Below, piece after piece: positions 16,834-23,419 of a stretch of 32,930 nt of DNA. A program made the position numbers and the translations under genes. Position 1 is the first letter of the stretch. Every line of letters starts with the position of its first letter. A model generated the notes under the pieces. The model worked only from the letters and a program-made list of their open reading frames with translations, was not told the origin of the DNA and ran no database searches. Source of the DNA: Chitinophagaceae bacterium (GTDB lineage: Bacteria > Bacteroidota > Bacteroidia > Chitinophagales > Chitinophagaceae); assembly GCA_019638615.1 (NCBI GenBank), contig JAHBTL010000054.1, positions 1 through 32,930 of the forward strand, read 5' to 3'.

Positions 16834-17168
16834 GATTAGAACATCCTAATGATGAATAAAACAGACAATTCGTAAGAAAGGCAAAAGTTATCAAATGTCA
16901 ATTTGTCGAAGGAGAAGAAGAAGAAGAAAAGACCTTCGCTCTTTATGATACTTTTTGGGATATTTTTTAGCTCTGTGTCTTATTGCTTTGATATACATAA
17001 AACTAGACACTATTATATCTATCCCTATCACTAAAAATGGACTTATTAGTTCTGTATCGAGCAAAAACCAAAGTTCCAAAAGAGAAACCCGAAAATGCAA
17101 ATTTCTTTCAAATATGACAGTATTTGGGCTTCTCTATTATTGTTTAAAAAATAGATTTAGGATAACGG
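16834..17168. other. Gene-poor gap between the first cargo module and rteC copy 1
   Basis: This 335-bp gap has no confidently called gene. A start-less frame at 16860-16970 would encode a protein-like 36-residue segment containing KVIKCQFVEGEEEEE and ending LYDTFWDIF, possibly the tail of a decayed gene. A plus-strand frame at 16955-17176 from a TTG, and an antisense one at 16891-17100, are not convincing. No terminator hairpin is visible after the ATPase. The region just before rteC contains a degenerate -7-like TAGATTTA near 17153. Confidence 0.5.
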
Positions 17169-17993
17169 ATGGATAAATTTTATAACGAAACGCTGGCTAA
17201 GCTGGAAAACGAAATCAAAGAATTTGAGATTGAAGCAGACTGTTCGATAGAACGCATTGAAGCAGTTATACAACTTATTATCAAATGTTTATTCGACGTA
17301 AAAAAATATATTTTAAAAAGAGGATTTAAGAATGTTGATGAAGAAATTCGCTTTTTTAAATATCAAAAGCCAATTATCGTTTCAAAGCTCATCTATTATA
17401 ATGCCATCTATAAAATCGAAACGAGAAGACCGTATGGAAATAAGCGTACCAAGAAATATTTTGTCAAAGAACTGAAAAAGCTAAAAAGGTTCTTTGAAAA
17501 TAACCTTGATTTTTATAAGTATTACCGTAGCAATAATTCTTTCTTTGACGAACAATTTTTTGTACGTGGCAAGCACGATATAAGACTATGGTTAGACACT
17601 TTTTATTTTGAGGCAGACCATCGCTTTTCTACTTCGCACGATTATAAGGTTGCCAAGATAATTGCTAATGACCTGATACAGGTATATTTGGAAGACAGGT
17701 TAAATAACATCAACGTTAAAAAGGTTTCAGATAATTCGTTGATATGGACAGCAAGCAAAACTGCACTCACGGAACTCATTTATGCACTGTACTCCCACGG
17801 TGCATTTAACAATGGGAATACAGAAATAAAATTGATAGCCAAAACGTTTGAAGATGCCTTCAATATTGAGTTAGGCGACTTTTACCATACGTTTATGGAA
17901 CTTAAAGCCCGCAAAATAAACCGAACGAAATTCCTCGACAGGCTGTGTGAAGCACTGATAAAGAAAATGGACGAACAAGATGAAAAACAGTAA
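17169..17993 (+). CDS. rteC: RteC-family regulator, copy 1
   Basis: This 274-residue protein belongs to the RteC family. In CTnDOT, RteC activates the excision operon of the element. The N-terminal half is helical and charged ([16 protein letters not shown] onward). The C-terminal part, with [20 protein letters not shown] and [20 protein letters not shown], is the expected winged-helix/DNA-binding region. A second copy at 30217-31098 shares a 609-bp stretch without indels (17358-17966 here), with only 11 residue differences in 203, while the first 63 residues differ at about 23 positions. This copy ends normally with KKMDEQDEKQ. RteA/RteB-type sensor genes are not in the window. Confidence 0.87.
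   Translation: MDKFYNETLAKLENEIKEFEIEADCSIERIEAVIQLIIKCLFDVKKYILKRGFKNVDEEIRFFKYQKPIIVSKLIYYNAIYKIETRRPYGNKRTKKYFVKELKKLKRFFENNLDFYKYYRSNNSFFDEQFFVRGKHDIRLWLDTFYFEADHRFSTSHDYKVAKIIANDLIQVYLEDRLNNINVKKVSDNSLIWTASKTALTELIYALYSHGAFNNGNTEIKLIAKTFEDAFNIELGDFYHTFMELKARKINRTKFLDRLCEALIKKMDEQDEKQ
17358..17966 (+). repeat. Direct repeat: conserved block of rteC (copy 1)
   Basis: This block matches 30415-31023 in the same orientation and with the same length of 609 bp. The deduced proteins agree at 192 of 203 positions, and the DNA is visibly similar throughout. The two copies bracket the copper module, so recombination between them would delete or circularise about 13 kb. Confidence 0.85.
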
Positions 17994-18055
17994 GTATATA
18001 TGTACACAGGCTTTATTCCTCTTGGCAAGAAGTCAGAGTAATTAAACTTAAATTG

Positions 18056-18063
18056 TAAATTTG
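18056..18063 (+). promoter_or_regulatory. Promoter -7 element for the HMA-AraC regulator gene
   Basis: TAAATTTG is an exact TAnnTTTG match within the 115-bp gap after rteC copy 1. It lies 45 bp before the regulator ATG at 18109, so the leader would be about 40 nt. No clear -33 TTTG is seen at the ideal distance. Confidence 0.5.
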
Positions 18064-18108
18064 TTTATTGCTTATGTATTAAATACTAAACGTAGTCAGT
18101 AAATAAAT

Positions 18109-18672
18109 ATGAATACAATCTTTATTAAAAATATGGTTTGCGACCGTTGCATTATGGTGGTACAAAACGAATTGGAAAAACTGGGATTAGATGCTAAAAA
18201 TATAAAACTGGGCGAAGTTATTCTTTCCAAAGAAATAACATCTCTGGAAAAAGAGAATTTGTCCAAAACTTTAGAGCCATTAGGATTTGAAGTAATTGAC
18301 GATAAAAAAGGCAGGATAATAGAAAAGATAAAGAACATTATCATTGACCTGGTACACCATCAGGATAGTGATGTAAAAACCAACCTTTCCGATGTATTGA
18401 GTGACAAATTGCATCACGATTACAATTACCTGTCCAATCTGTTTTCAGAGGTAGAGGGTACAACCATTGAAAAATACTTTATCGCCCAAAAGGTGGAGAA
18501 AGTCAAAGAATTGTTGGTGTATGATGAGTTGTCATTAAGTGAGATTGCGAACCGCCTAAATTATTCGAGCGTGGCATATTTGAGTAACCAGTTTAAAAAA
18601 GTTACCGGGCTAACACCAAGCCATTTCAAACAGATTAAAGAGGATAAAAGAAAACCGTTGGATAAAGTGTAA
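18109..18672 (+). CDS. HMA-domain/AraC-family fusion regulator, probable copper sensor
   Basis: This 187-residue protein joins a metal-binding domain to a DNA-binding domain. Residues 1-65 resemble an HMA fold: IKNMVCDRCIMVVQNEL near the N-terminus has a CxxC site (Cys11, Cys14) at the usual position, and LEPLGFEVIDD matches the domain end. Residues about 85-180 are an AraC-type double helix-turn-helix, with SLSEIANRLNYSSVAYLSNQ followed by FKKVTGLTPSHFKQI, the family signature. It is encoded just ahead of copA. Two matching 41-bp candidate operators lie in front of copA and the HMA chaperone gene. Copper-triggered activation is an inference; such small HMA-AraC proteins appear in Bacteroidota databases as generic AraC regulators. 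Confidence 0.85.
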   Translation: MNTIFIKNMVCDRCIMVVQNELEKLGLDAKNIKLGEVILSKEITSLEKENLSKTLEPLGFEVIDDKKGRIIEKIKNIIIDLVHHQDSDVKTNLSDVLSDKLHHDYNYLSNLFSEVEGTTIEKYFIAQKVEKVKELLVYDELSLSEIANRLNYSSVAYLSNQFKKVTGLTPSHFKQIKEDKRKPLDKV

Positions 18673-18712
18673 GTAAATCTTACAAATCAAATCCAAAATT
18701 TCACACCAGTAC
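18672..18712 (+). promoter_or_regulatory. Candidate copper operator upstream of copA
   Basis: This 41-bp block begins AGTAAATCTTACAAATCAAA and agrees with the block at 21176-21216 in 33 of 41 positions. Inside it the word AAATYTYACA occurs twice (18675-18684 and 18696-18705), exactly 21 bp apart, as expected for an AraC-type dimer binding direct repeats on one DNA face. The TTTG of the likely -7 region ends at 18736, 64 bp after the block start, the same distance as in the other copy. Confidence 0.65.
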
Positions 18713-18760
18713 CCATAAATATAATAGCCAATTTTGTATTGTAAATTAAAGCAGGCAAAT

Positions 18761-21172
18761 ATGGCGACAAACAGAGAAAATATATACATTCCATTGGAGG
18801 ATGTAGAAAGCGAACACTGTGCATTAATCGTTGAAAAGGGATTGGCACAGGTAAAAGGCGTAGAAACCCATAAAGTAGAGCTGAACAACCGAAGGGCAGC
18901 GATTACAGTAGATAGCAATGAAACCGTAGGCGAGGCTGTTAAGGCAATTAAAGATTTAGGTTACGGAGTTCCTACGGTTAAAAGTGCTTTTCCGGTATTG
19001 GGCATGACCTGTGCATCCTGTGCGGGCAGTGCCGAAAGCATTGTGAAATACCAACCGGGAGTAGTTAATGCTTCCGTGAACTTTGCAACGGGCAATCTTA
19101 CCGTGGAATATCTGCCCAATATGACCGATGCCTCCACCTTGCAAAAAGCGGTTCAGGGAGTAGGTTACGACCTATTGGTTGAAGACGAAACCAAGCAGCA
19201 GGAAACGCTCGAAGCCATCCACGAAAAGAAATTCCGAACCTTGAAAAACAAGACCATTTGGGCAATTATCCTTTCCCTGCCCGTGGTAATCATAGGAATG
19301 TTCTTTATGGATATGCCCTATGCAGACCCGATAATGTGGCTCTTTTCCACGCCCGTTGTAATATGGTTGGGCAGGGATTTTTTTGTAAACGCTTGGAAGC
19401 AGGCAAAGCACCGTTCCGCCAATATGGATACGCTGGTGGCATTGAGTACAGGTATTGCCTACCTGTTCAGTGTTTTCAATATGCTGTTTGCCGACTTTTG
19501 GCATCAACGGGGACTGCATGCTCACGTATATTTTGAAGCGGCTGCCGTTATTATCGCATTCATCCTCTTGGGAAAACTGCTGGAAGAAAGAGCCAAAGGC
19601 AACACCTCTTCAGCCATTAAGAAGCTGATGGGCTTGCAGCCAAAAACGGTCATCGTGGTACAGGCGGACGGAACGGAAAAGCAGACCGCTATCGAAGACG
19701 TAAGCGCAGGCGATGTGATACTCGTAAAGCCCGGTGAAAAGATTGCGGTAGACGGCATGGTCATATCGGGCAATTCGTATGTGGACGAAAGCATGTTAAG
19801 CGGTGAGCCTGTACCTGTATTGAAAAAAGAAAAAGAAAAAGTATTTGCAGGAACGATTAACCAAAAAGGCAGCTTCCGGTTCAGGGCGGTAAAAGTGGGC
19901 AAAGAAACCATGCTTGCCCACATCATCAAAATGGTGCAGGATGCACAGGGAAGCAAAGCACCCGTACAGAAACTGGTCGATAGGATTGCGGGCATCTTTG
20001 TTCCCACAGTGATAGGTATTGCCATCCTGACATTTACGCTATGGTTGATTTTGGGAGGCGAAAACGGGGTTGTTCAAGGTCTGTTGGCAGCCGTTACGGT
20101 ATTGGTCATTGCCTGCCCCTGTGCTTTAGGCTTAGCGACACCCACCGCTATTATGGTAGGCGTTGGTAAAGGTGCTGAAAATGGCATTTTGATAAAGGAT
20201 GCCGAAAGTTTGGAACTGGCCAAAAAAGTAAATGCCATCGTTTTGGACAAAACCGGAACCATCACCGAGGGAAGACCACAGGTAACGGGCATTAAATGGC
20301 TGAACAATGAGGACACTGCAAAAGAAATCCTTTTGAGCATCGAAAAGCAATCCGAGCATCCATTGGCAGAAGCCGTAGTGAAGCATCTTGGCGATGTAGC
20401 GACCACCTCTTTATCCATGTTCGACAGCATTACGGGCAAAGGCGCAAAAGCAGACCATGACAACGAAACCTATTATGTAGGCAACAAAAAGCTATTGGCA
20501 GAAAACAACATTGCCATTGCCGGAGAATTACAAGACCAAGCCGAAGAATGGGGCAAACAGTCTAAAACCGTTATCTGGTTTGCAAACAGCAAAAAGGCTC
20601 TTGCTGTAATCGCTATCGCCGATAAGATTAAGGAAACATCGGTGCAGGCTATCCGGGAAATGCAGGAAATGGGCATTGACCTGTATATGCTGACCGGAGA
20701 TAATGAAGCTACCGCTAAAGCCATTGCGGAGCAGACAGGCATCAAGCATTACAAAGCCGAAGTTTTGCCACAGCATAAAGCCGACTTTGTGAAAGAACTG
20801 CAAAGTAAAGGAAAGGTAGTGGCAATGGTGGGCGATGGTATCAACGACAGCACCGCATTGGCAACAGCCGATGTAAGTATCGCAATGGGCAAAGGCAGCG
20901 ACATCGCAATGGACGTAGCCAAGATGACCATCATTTCGTCCGACCTGACCAAGATACCGCAGGCAATACGCTTGTCCAAACAGACCGTAGCCACCATCAA
21001 GCAAAACCTGTTCTGGGCGTTTATCTACAACGTAATCGGCATTCCGGTAGCGGCAGGCATCCTTTACCCTGTTAACGGCTTCCTGCTCAACCCGATGATT
21101 GCGGGTGCGGCAATGGCATTGAGCAGCGTGAGCGTGGTCAGTAACAGCCTGCGGTTGAAGTGGAAGAAATAA
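18761..21172 (+). CDS. copA: Cu(I)-exporting P1B-1 ATPase (CopA-like)
   Basis: This is an 803-residue protein from the ATG at 18761; an upstream TTG at 18734 would add nine non-family residues. It has two N-terminal HMA domains. The first is degenerate, with Ser17-x-x-Cys20 in place of CxxC. The second is intact, with GMTCASC (Cys84, Cys87). Eight membrane helices follow. The transmembrane site is CPC (Cys452, Cys454) in ACPCALGLATPTA. Asp496 in DKTGTITEG is phosphorylated, with an HP motif (SEHPLAEAV) and GDGINDS hinge. C-terminal helices contain YNVIGIPVAAG and MALSSVSVVSNSLRLK, typical of Cu(I) exporters. It is preceded by the candidate AraC-type operator and followed by a small HMA chaperone gene. 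Confidence 0.94.
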   Translation: MATNRENIYIPLEDVESEHCALIVEKGLAQVKGVETHKVELNNRRAAITVDSNETVGEAVKAIKDLGYGVPTVKSAFPVLGMTCASCAGSAESIVKYQPGVVNASVNFATGNLTVEYLPNMTDASTLQKAVQGVGYDLLVEDETKQQETLEAIHEKKFRTLKNKTIWAIILSLPVVIIGMFFMDMPYADPIMWLFSTPVVIWLGRDFFVNAWKQAKHRSANMDTLVALSTGIAYLFSVFNMLFADFWHQRGLHAHVYFEAAAVIIAFILLGKLLEERAKGNTSSAIKKLMGLQPKTVIVVQADGTEKQTAIEDVSAGDVILVKPGEKIAVDGMVISGNSYVDESMLSGEPVPVLKKEKEKVFAGTINQKGSFRFRAVKVGKETMLAHIIKMVQDAQGSKAPVQKLVDRIAGIFVPTVIGIAILTFTLWLILGGENGVVQGLLAAVTVLVIACPCALGLATPTAIMVGVGKGAENGILIKDAESLELAKKVNAIVLDKTGTITEGRPQVTGIKWLNNEDTAKEILLSIEKQSEHPLAEAVVKHLGDVATTSLSMFDSITGKGAKADHDNETYYVGNKKLLAENNIAIAGELQDQAEEWGKQSKTVIWFANSKKALAVIAIADKIKETSVQAIREMQEMGIDLYMLTGDNEATAKAIAEQTGIKHYKAEVLPQHKADFVKELQSKGKVVAMVGDGINDSTALATADVSIAMGKGSDIAMDVAKMTIISSDLTKIPQAIRLSKQTVATIKQNLFWAFIYNVIGIPVAAGILYPVNGFLLNPMIAGAAMALSSVSVVSNSLRLKWKK

Positions 21173-21175
21173 AAC

Positions 21176-21216
21176 AGTAAATCTCACAAATCAAACAAGA
21201 AATTACACAACAATAC
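21176..21216 (+). promoter_or_regulatory. Candidate copper operator upstream of the HMA chaperone gene
   Basis: This block begins 4 bp after the copA stop with AGTAAATCTCACAAATCAAA (19 of 20 identical to the copA copy). The two half-sites AAATCTCACA (21179-21188) and AAATTACACA (21200-21209) are again exactly 21 bp apart. A TTTG ends at 21240, 64 bp from the block start, as in the copA copy. This indicates that the chaperone gene has its own regulated promoter and does not depend on read-through from copA. Confidence 0.65.
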
Positions 21217-21271
21217 TGAACTGAATAGTACGGAAATTTGCATTATCAGATAACTCTAAAATTTATTAACA

Positions 21272-21493
21272 ATGGAAAATAAACAATTTCAATTCAAGAC
21301 GAACATCAATTGCGGAGGTTGTATCGCATCTGTAAAACCGCACTTGGACAAGGCAGAGGGTATCTGCCATTGGGAAGTGGACACTGCCAACAAGGACAAG
21401 GTACTTACAGTGAAGTCCGAGGGCATTACCGAGCAGGAAGTAATATCGACCGTGCAAAAGGCAGGCTTCAAAATTGAACCTTTGGACGCCTAA
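21272..21493 (+). CDS. Small HMA-domain copper chaperone (CopZ-like)
   Basis: This 73-residue single HMA domain is predicted to carry Cu(I) in the cytoplasm to CopA. The metal site reads INCGGC (Cys14, Cys17), and the remainder follows the beta-alpha-beta-beta-alpha-beta pattern, ending with AGFKIEPLDA. No signal peptide is present. Unlike classical CopZ, the residue before the first Cys is Asn, giving N-C-G-G-C in place of M-T/H-C-x-x-C. It has its own candidate operator upstream and is followed by a terminator-like hairpin, so it may be expressed as a single-gene unit. Confidence 0.88.
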   Translation: MENKQFQFKTNINCGGCIASVKPHLDKAEGICHWEVDTANKDKVLTVKSEGITEQEVISTVQKAGFKIEPLDA

Positions 21494-21509
21494 GCCAACA
21501 ACTTTTTGA

Positions 21510-21565
21510 AATGCCCTTTTTCCGACCGAATTTTCTATGAGGTTGGGTTGCTGAAAAAGGGCATT
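21510..21565 (+). terminator. Long inverted repeat after the HMA chaperone gene
   Basis: AATGCCCTTTTTC (21510-21522) and GAAAAAGGGCATT (21553-21565) are perfect 13-bp arms around a 30-nt loop, followed by TTATC. It lies 17 bp after the stop codon, so transcription termination is the simplest reading, although the loop is longer than usual. Confidence 0.6.
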
Positions 21566-21668
21566 TTATCAATTCTGAAAAAAGGCGATAGGTTATTGCG
21601 TATATGGCATTTTTTTGTCCATATAGCAAAAAAAAACGTAAAACGATATAAAAAACCAATCTAATTTG

Positions 21669-21676
21669 TAACTTTG
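21669..21676 (+). promoter_or_regulatory. Promoter -7 element for the Cys-rich protein gene
   Basis: TAACTTTG matches TAnnTTTG exactly. It ends 5 bp before the TTG start codon at 21682, so the transcript should be leaderless or nearly so. This supports the unusual TTG start. Confidence 0.55.
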
Positions 21677-21681
21677 TTGCG

Positions 21682-22068
21682 TTGAAAAATTATAGAATAC
21701 ATATAGGCATTTTGACATTGTTCTGTTTGGTTTTCTTTATGATGCCAAGTCAGAGCTATGCCTGTTCCAAAAATTCAACAAAGACCGAGCAGTCTTCCTG
21801 CTCAAAGGAGAAATCCAAAAAATCAGAACATAAAAAAGGTTGCAAGGGCAAATCCTGTAAAAAATGCAAAAGTGACAAATGCGGGGGCGGCTGTTCACAC
21901 AACTCTTGCAGGTGCGGTGCTTCAACCACTTCCCTAAATGTCCCAACCATAATCGAATTAAAGGCAAAAAATCACTTAGCAGCAGCTAAAAAGCAAAAAT
22001 TCGGTTTCAAAGAAGCCTACTATTCTTCGGGCTTTTTCTCCATTTGGCTACCGCCTAAAATAAGCTAA
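21682..22068 (+). CDS. Exported Cys/Lys-rich small protein of the copper module
   Basis: This 128-residue protein reads from a TTG start. A signal peptide spans residues 1-27 (ending SQSYA before Cys28). The mature N-terminal half is Lys- and Cys-rich, with nine cysteines in units such as GCKGKSCKKCKSDKC and GGGCSHNSCRC, resembling a metallothionein-like metal scavenger. The C-terminal half is normal in composition and ends FSIWLPPKIS. That ending resembles the IWNPPKFTV end of the small exported protein beside the CzcA pump, suggesting a shared architecture. I do not recognise a named family. Its place between the chaperone and the HMA-DUF3347 gene suggests periplasmic copper binding. Confidence 0.65.
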   Translation: MKNYRIHIGILTLFCLVFFMMPSQSYACSKNSTKTEQSSCSKEKSKKSEHKKGCKGKSCKKCKSDKCGGGCSHNSCRCGASTTSLNVPTIIELKAKNHLAAAKKQKFGFKEAYYSSGFFSIWLPPKIS

Positions 22069-22161
22069 AACTATGGCCTGATAGCCATAGGTGTGTCCTG
22101 TCAGAAGCTGTTCCGGCTTTTGCAAATCCCCTATTTGTATCATTTACTTAAAATTTAAAAC

Positions 22162-22190
22162 AGAAACGGGTTTATCTATCCCCCGTTTCT
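22162..22190 (+). promoter_or_regulatory. Hairpin upstream of the HMA-DUF3347 gene
   Basis: AGAAACGGG (22162-22170) and CCCGTTTCT (22182-22190) form a perfect 9-bp stem with an 11-nt loop, 15 bp before the next start codon. A second, weaker one (CTATGGC/GCCATAG, 22071-22090) lies directly after the previous gene and could be its terminator. The nearer hairpin may affect translation or act as an attenuator. Confidence 0.45.
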
Positions 22191-22205
22191 CAAAATGTAA
22201 TTATT

Positions 22206-23081
22206 ATGAAATCATTATCAAAAATAGTGATGGTAATCGCCGTGTTACTATCATCAATAAACGGCTTCGCACAAATCAAGAATGCGAAAACAGAAACCGT
22301 AAAGATTTACGGCAATTGTGGTATGTGCAAAACCACCATCGAAAAAGCAGGTAACGTAAAAAAGGTAGCCAGCGTGGACTGGAACAAAGATACCAAGATG
22401 GCTACGCTCACCTATGACGGCGACAAAACAAATCAGGATGAAATCCTGAAACGTATTGCTTTGGCTGGTTATGACAGTGAGAAGTTCCGTGCGCCGGATG
22501 ACGTATATGCTAAACTGGCTGGTTGCTGCCAGTATGATAGACCCGTGAAGACGGTTGCCAAAAACAAGGAGGCGGGAATGGACATGAATGCCGGACATGG
22601 CAATCACGACCATAGTCAAATGGCAGCTAACAAAGATGCAGCCCAAAACCAATCACAGCTAAAGGCTGTATTTGACAACTACTTTTCAGTGAAAGATGCT
22701 TTGATAAAAACCGATGCGGCGACCGCATCTGCCAAAGCCGCTGAATTGGCTGCATCCCTTAAAGCAGTCGATATGAATAAGCTATCGGCAGAGGAACATA
22801 CGGCTTGGATGAAAGTGATGCAGGACTTGACGGCCAATGCGGAAAGCATTTCAAAATCAAAAGATGTTGCAAAACAAAGAAGTGCTTTTGCGGCACTTTC
22901 GGGAAGCATCTACACACTGGCCAAAGTGTCTAAACAGGATACTCCCGTTTATTACCAGCACTGCCCTATGTACAATGGAGGTAAGGGAGCCAATTGGCTA
23001 AGTAAAGAGAATGCTGTTAAAAACCCATATTACGGCTCACAGATGCTTACCTGCGGCAGTACGGTCGAAACCATTAAATAA
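22206..23081 (+). CDS. Periplasmic HMA-DUF3347 copper-binding protein
   Basis: This 291-residue exported protein has a signal peptide (residues 1-22, ending GFA) followed by an HMA domain with NCGMC (Cys38, Cys41). A Met/His-rich linker follows (MDMNAGHGNHDHSQM, about residues 122-136). A DUF3347 domain completes it (about 150-291), with the conserved end YQHCPMYNGGKGANWL and NPYYGSQMLTCG. DUF3347 occurs in Bacteroidota Cu/Ag resistance proteins, alone or on CusB adaptors, and its Cys/Met/His residues are believed to bind copper. The natural role is periplasmic copper buffering. A hairpin precedes the gene, and the next gene follows after 14 bp. Confidence 0.87.
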   Translation: MKSLSKIVMVIAVLLSSINGFAQIKNAKTETVKIYGNCGMCKTTIEKAGNVKKVASVDWNKDTKMATLTYDGDKTNQDEILKRIALAGYDSEKFRAPDDVYAKLAGCCQYDRPVKTVAKNKEAGMDMNAGHGNHDHSQMAANKDAAQNQSQLKAVFDNYFSVKDALIKTDAATASAKAAELAASLKAVDMNKLSAEEHTAWMKVMQDLTANAESISKSKDVAKQRSAFAALSGSIYTLAKVSKQDTPVYYQHCPMYNGGKGANWLSKENAVKNPYYGSQMLTCGSTVETIK

Positions 23082-23095
23082 CAGGTCTGAAAGCT

Positions 23096-23401
23096 ATGGT
23101 ACAGTGCAATGACATGGTGCAGGCGCTTAAAGACCTAAGACAGCGTGGATACAGTATGGACTTTAGTCTGTTGCCGGACTGCCTGTACTGTGCGTCAAGG
23201 AGCCTGAAACTAAAACCGGAGGATTTTACGGTTACGGAAACCCATAGGTTTGAAAGCCTCGACAGCAGTCCTGATAACAATGCCGTGATTTATGCCATAT
23301 CGTCCAATGATGGTAAGAATAAAGGCGTACTTGTGGATGCCTATGGTGCTTATGCCGAAGAAATGACCCATGAGATGGCAAAAAAATTAAGTGCAACATA
23401 A
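23096..23401 (+). CDS. Small conserved Bacteroidota protein (often labelled PRPP synthetase, unlikely to be that enzyme)
   Basis: This 101-residue soluble protein contains LLPDCLYCASRSLKLKPEDF near residue 24, with a CxxC pair, then VTETHRFESL, AVIYAISSNDGKNKGVLVDAYG and AEEMTHEMAKKL. Similar-looking proteins of about 100 residues in Bacteroidota carry the database label phosphoribosylpyrophosphate synthetase. However, this one is far too short and lacks the PRPP-binding loop, so the name should not be taken as function. It lies between two copper genes, 14 bp after the HMA-DUF3347 gene and 18 bp before the ATPase, hence in the operon. The CxxC pair could bind metal; the role is unknown. Confidence 0.75.
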   Translation: MVQCNDMVQALKDLRQRGYSMDFSLLPDCLYCASRSLKLKPEDFTVTETHRFESLDSSPDNNAVIYAISSNDGKNKGVLVDAYGAYAEEMTHEMAKKLSAT

Positions 23402-23419
23402 CTTTTAAAACCCCTTATT

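Noticed and set aside
16955-17176. A 73-residue plus-strand frame beginning at a TTG before rteC copy 1, and a 69-residue antisense frame
   Set aside because: The hydrophobic start is weak, the TTG has no promoter or leader evidence, the end overlaps the rteC start, and no domain is recognised.
20528-21187. A 219-residue antisense frame opposite the end of copA
   Set aside because: Its composition mirrors the copA codons, and it covers the P-type ATPase hinge and C-terminal helices; no independent motif is visible.
22091-22354. An 87-residue plus-strand frame overlapping the start of the HMA-DUF3347 gene
   Set aside because: It overlaps a gene with a clear signal peptide and HMA domain, and its product has no recognisable feature.
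23096-23401. PRPP synthetase as a functional call
   Set aside because: The protein is about 101 residues and has no PRPP-binding loop or ATP-binding features of the enzyme.
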